This document shows, one piece after another, positions 61,589 to 64,000 of a stretch of 64,000 bases of DNA. The stretch covers positions 744,001-808,000 of the forward strand of contig CAVOQQ010000001.1 of the NCBI GenBank assembly GCA_963698395.1. Reading direction: 5' to 3'. A model generated the notes under the pieces. It searched no databases. It had not been told where the DNA came from and saw only the letters and a program-made list of their open reading frames with translations. The stretch is from JBBQUN01 sp963698395 (GTDB lineage Bacteria; Actinomycetota; Acidimicrobiia; Acidimicrobiales; SZUA-35). A program made the position numbers and the translations under genes. Position 1 is the stretch's first letter; the number at the start of each line of letters is the position of its first letter.

Positions 61589-62782
61589 GGCGATTCCAAC
61601 CCCTCGTCGGTGACCGATGTTCCCGGGACCTCTGCCTCCGGATCCTCCTCGGGTCCGTCGTTCGGCGTGATCAGGTGCGGTACCGACGACCGAGCCTGGC
61701 CGACGAGCTGGTTCTCGACCAGCTCGTGCCGCTCGATGTAGGCCGTGGAGAAGGCCGTGAACGTGGCGACGAGGGGAAGCGCCAGGAGGGCACCGGCCAC
61801 GCCGAAGAGCTGTGTCCCGGCGAGCACGACGGCGATTGCGATCGCGGGATGCATGTCGAGTGTCTGCGCAGTGATTCTCGGCTGCAGGACGTAGTTCTCG
61901 ATCTGCTGATAGACGACGATCGCCGCGATCACCCAGAGCGCCTTCGAGGGTTCGACGCCCAGGGCCACCAACACCGGCAGGATGCCGGCCAGATAGGTGC
62001 CGATGGCAGGAATGAACTGGGAGATCGAAGCCGACCCAGATCCCGAGGGCGATCGGCGACGGCAATCCGAGCAGGCTGAAGACCACCCAGTGGAACGTGC
62101 CGGAGATGACGGCGAGGATCATGCGGGAGGTGATGTAGCCACCGGTCTTGGTGATGGCGAGCTCCCAGACCCGGAGGATCTCGTGCTGGCGCGCCGGGGG
62201 AAAGAGCGAGCAGACGCTCTGGCGCAGCCGGGGACCATCGGCAGAGAAGTAGTACGCGAAGATGGTGACGGTCAGCACCTGGAACAGGACATTGGCGATC
62301 GTCGAGCCGAAGCCGAGAAGGTCACCGGCGAGATTGCTGGCGAACCTCGAAGCCTCGCCGCCGGGCTGGAGTTGGCTGAGCAGGTCGTCGGCGCTGACCT
62401 GGATGCCGAGGGTGGTGTCGAGCCACCCTTGTGCGCTCTCGACATAGGCCGGGAGGTCGTCGACGAGCTGATTCAACTGGTCGGCGATGAGCGTGCCCAT
62501 CATGGCGAGGAACACCACGATCGCCGTCACCACGCCGAGCAGAGCGATGACCGAGGCAATGCCTCGGCGCACGCCACGGTGTTCGAGCTTGTCGACCACC
62601 GGTTCGATGGCGAAGGACAAGAACAGCGCCATCACGATCTGGGTGAGCAGACTCTGCAGTTCTCGCACCAGTACGAACGTGAGAACGATGGCGGCGCCGG
62701 TGAGCCACCAGACGACGATCGCCCGCCGCAGCCACGGTGGTGGCTTGCGTCGGACTCGACTCGGGGCTTCGACGCTCGTCAC
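61585..62782 (-). CDS. AI-2E family transporter, one frame break
   Basis: About 399 residues once joined. GTG 62782 starts TSVEAPSRVRRKPPPWL, then several membrane helices and FAYYFSADGPRLRQ, LLGLPSPIALGIWVGF. One surplus base near 62026 separates this from ISQFIPAIGTYLAG, VIAAIVVYQQIENYVLQPRI and PAIAIAVVLAGTQLFGVAGAL, the conserved C-terminal block, ending at 61585. The AI-2E (PerM) family includes autoinducer and Na+/H+ exporters; substrate unknown. TACCAT lies seven bases before the start. Confidence 0.82.
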
Positions 62783-62789
62783 CTGCGCG

Positions 62790-62795
62790 ATGGTA
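62790..62795 (-). promoter_or_regulatory. -10 hexamer of AI-2E transporter gene
   Basis: TACCAT on the minus strand ends seven bases before the GTG at 62782. Confidence 0.5.
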
Positions 62796-62841
62796 GCGAC
62801 TGCTGGCAGCCCCGAAGAAGAGAAGAGTGCTGGGCGTCGGT

Positions 62842-64000
62842 TCAGCGGATTCCGGCACCGACCGGCGCCGGCGCCGGCTTCGGGGGCGACTTGGGGTTCC
62901 GGTCGCGGCCCCACCAATCAGGGGCGGCGAACAGGGCGACGATCTGATCGTCGCTGATCGTGCCGAGCGGCTGACGGGTTCGTGGATCGTGTACCACGAC
63001 CACCGACGGCAGTACCACGTCGAGCCGATCGAGCACGGTGGCCACCGACTCGAAATCCCACGCCCGGGGCGTGAGATGGGCCGGCAACATCACGGTCGCC
63101 CACGGTGGTCCAGGAACGGTCGGCCTCGGGGATCTGCGCCACCATCGAGGCGGTGAGGTAGCCGAGGGGCTCGTTGCCCCAGCGGGTGACCGGATTGGCC
63201 GAACGCACCGGTTGCTGGTTGCTCCACTCGAGGAACTGTTTGGCGGTCGAGCCGTCGGGCACCGCCGTCGGATAGCGAACCATCAGCGTGTCGAGCCGCG
63301 TCGCTGCCAGTCGGGATCGGATGGCCGCTCCGGCGATGTCTCCCCTGGCGGCAGCGGCAACGAACACGCCGATGGCGATGGTCATGTATCCCGAAAGGCG
63401 TCCGACCCAGAGCGATTCGGCCAGACCGAGGGCGACGATGATGAGGCCGAGCGCAAGGCCGGCTCGCGCCGCGATGAGGCGTGAGCGTTCGGCGTCGCCA
63501 TTACGTCGCCAGAGGAACGCTGCCAGGACGCGACCACCATCGAGCGGTGAACCGGGCGCGAGGTTGGTGACGGCGAGCAGCAGATTGACCGCAGCGAGCC
63601 ACACGCAGACGGCACCACCGAGAATCCAGTACTCCTCGCCGTAGAGGAACCAGGCGAGAGCGGCGAAGACGGCACCACACGCCACGTTGGCGGCCGGGCC
63701 GGCGACGGCGATCTGGAATTCGGCGCGCGGCGTCGGGGCCTGTCGGGTGAGTTTGGCCATCCCACCGAGCACCCAGAGCGTGAGTCCGATGACGCCGACG
63801 TCGTGGCGGCGGGCAGCGACGGCGTGTCCGAACTCGTGGGCCAGCAGCGAGACGAAGAACAACAGCATGCCGGCAGCCGCGGACAGCCAAAGATCGACGA
63901 GTACCGGCGTCCGGGTCGGCGCCGGGAAGGATCTGCAACGCCAGCAGCACGGTCACGGCCACGCCGACGACGAGCGCACTCCAGTGCACACCGACGGGAA
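62842..64000 (-). CDS. site-2 protease (M50B) with CBS domain, 5' partial, two frame breaks
   Basis: The frame is open at the right edge (VGVHWSALVVGVAVTVLL), so the start is outside. One surplus base near 63914 leads to TPVLVDLWLSAAAGMLLFFV and the zinc motif LLAHEFGHAVAARR, then LAPGSPLDGGRVLAAFLWRR with the second metal Asp. A surplus base near 63094 leads to VMLPAHLTPRAWDFESVATV and VVVHDPRTRQPLGTISDDQI, a CBS-like end, stopping at 62842. These intramembrane proteases cut membrane-bound regulators; Rip3-like members carry CBS domains. Confidence 0.82.

Noticed and set aside
61316..62917. Fusion of an AI-2E permease with a glutaredoxin
   Set aside because: The joint frame arises from a one-base shift near 62026; the middle is Arg/His-rich nonsense, and the glutaredoxin has its own ATG overlapping the permease stop.

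Overview
The window is a high-GC, gene-dense stretch of bacterial chromosome. It carries two WhiB regulators, a PdtaS-type sensor kinase beside one of them, a DUF3107 protein, a Get3/ArsA-like ATPase pair, DUF2510 and DUF4397 proteins, a class F sortase and a ferrochelatase with Cys-rich ends. That set points to Actinobacteria. The general style (Mrp/SufR/NifS set, AlkC-like glycosylase, many leaderless starts) would suit the Acidimicrobiia, but no rRNA or other phylogenetic anchor is present, so the class is an inference. No tRNA, rRNA, CRISPR array, phage module or intact insertion sequence was seen.

Layout. 0-1.3 kb: a DUF4397 surface protein and its sortase. 1.3-6 kb: a LysR regulator divergent from a Gfo/Idh/MocA oxidoreductase, an SsuD-like flavin monooxygenase and a YeiH-type exporter, a candidate organosulfur unit. 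6-9 kb: CorA and a secreted DUF4214/DUF3048 protein. 9-12.5 kb: cysteine desulfurase, a SufR-like Fe-S sensor and divergent Mrp, followed by DUF3107. 12.5-16 kb: two Get3/ArsA-like ATPases around a HAD 5'-nucleotidase. 16-20.6 kb: hydrolase, PdtaS, WhiB, glycerophosphodiesterase, lipid kinase. 20.6-22.7 kb: tandem repeat, then etfB-etfA. 22.8-30 kb: M20 peptidase, Hsp70-like protein, CapA lipoprotein, small RHH and DUF2510 proteins, RecB-like nuclease, TPM-like protein. 30-31 kb: gene remnants. 31-37.7 kb: a sugar-handling pair (oxidoreductase plus TIM-barrel isomerase) convergent with a sugar ABC importer. 38-46 kb: acyl-CoA synthetase, small enzymes, an AarF/UbiB kinase, a second tandem repeat, RidA, GH16, ferrochelatase, WhiB. 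46-50.5 kb: EEP nuclease with an internal minisatellite, DUF2510 membrane protein, HelD-like helicase. 50.6-52.2 kb: a patch of truncated genes. 52-56 kb: methyltransferase, AlkC-like glycosylase, TerC, DUF1801. 56-64 kb: a type IIA topoisomerase pair, an RHH paralogue, glutaredoxin, AI-2E permease and a site-2 protease.

Two genome-scale signals stand out. First, at least seventeen genes have a TANNNT-like hexamer ending 6-7 nt before the start codon, mostly with no clear Shine-Dalgarno, which is the signature of leaderless transcripts. Second, between 56.6 and 63.9 kb nine reading-frame breaks occur in three genes (topoisomerase B subunit, AI-2E permease, site-2 protease), and every one is cured by removing a single base. 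The 2.4-kb topoisomerase A gene between them is unbroken. Insertion errors in the assembly are the likeliest cause, but the uniform direction deserves checking against reads.
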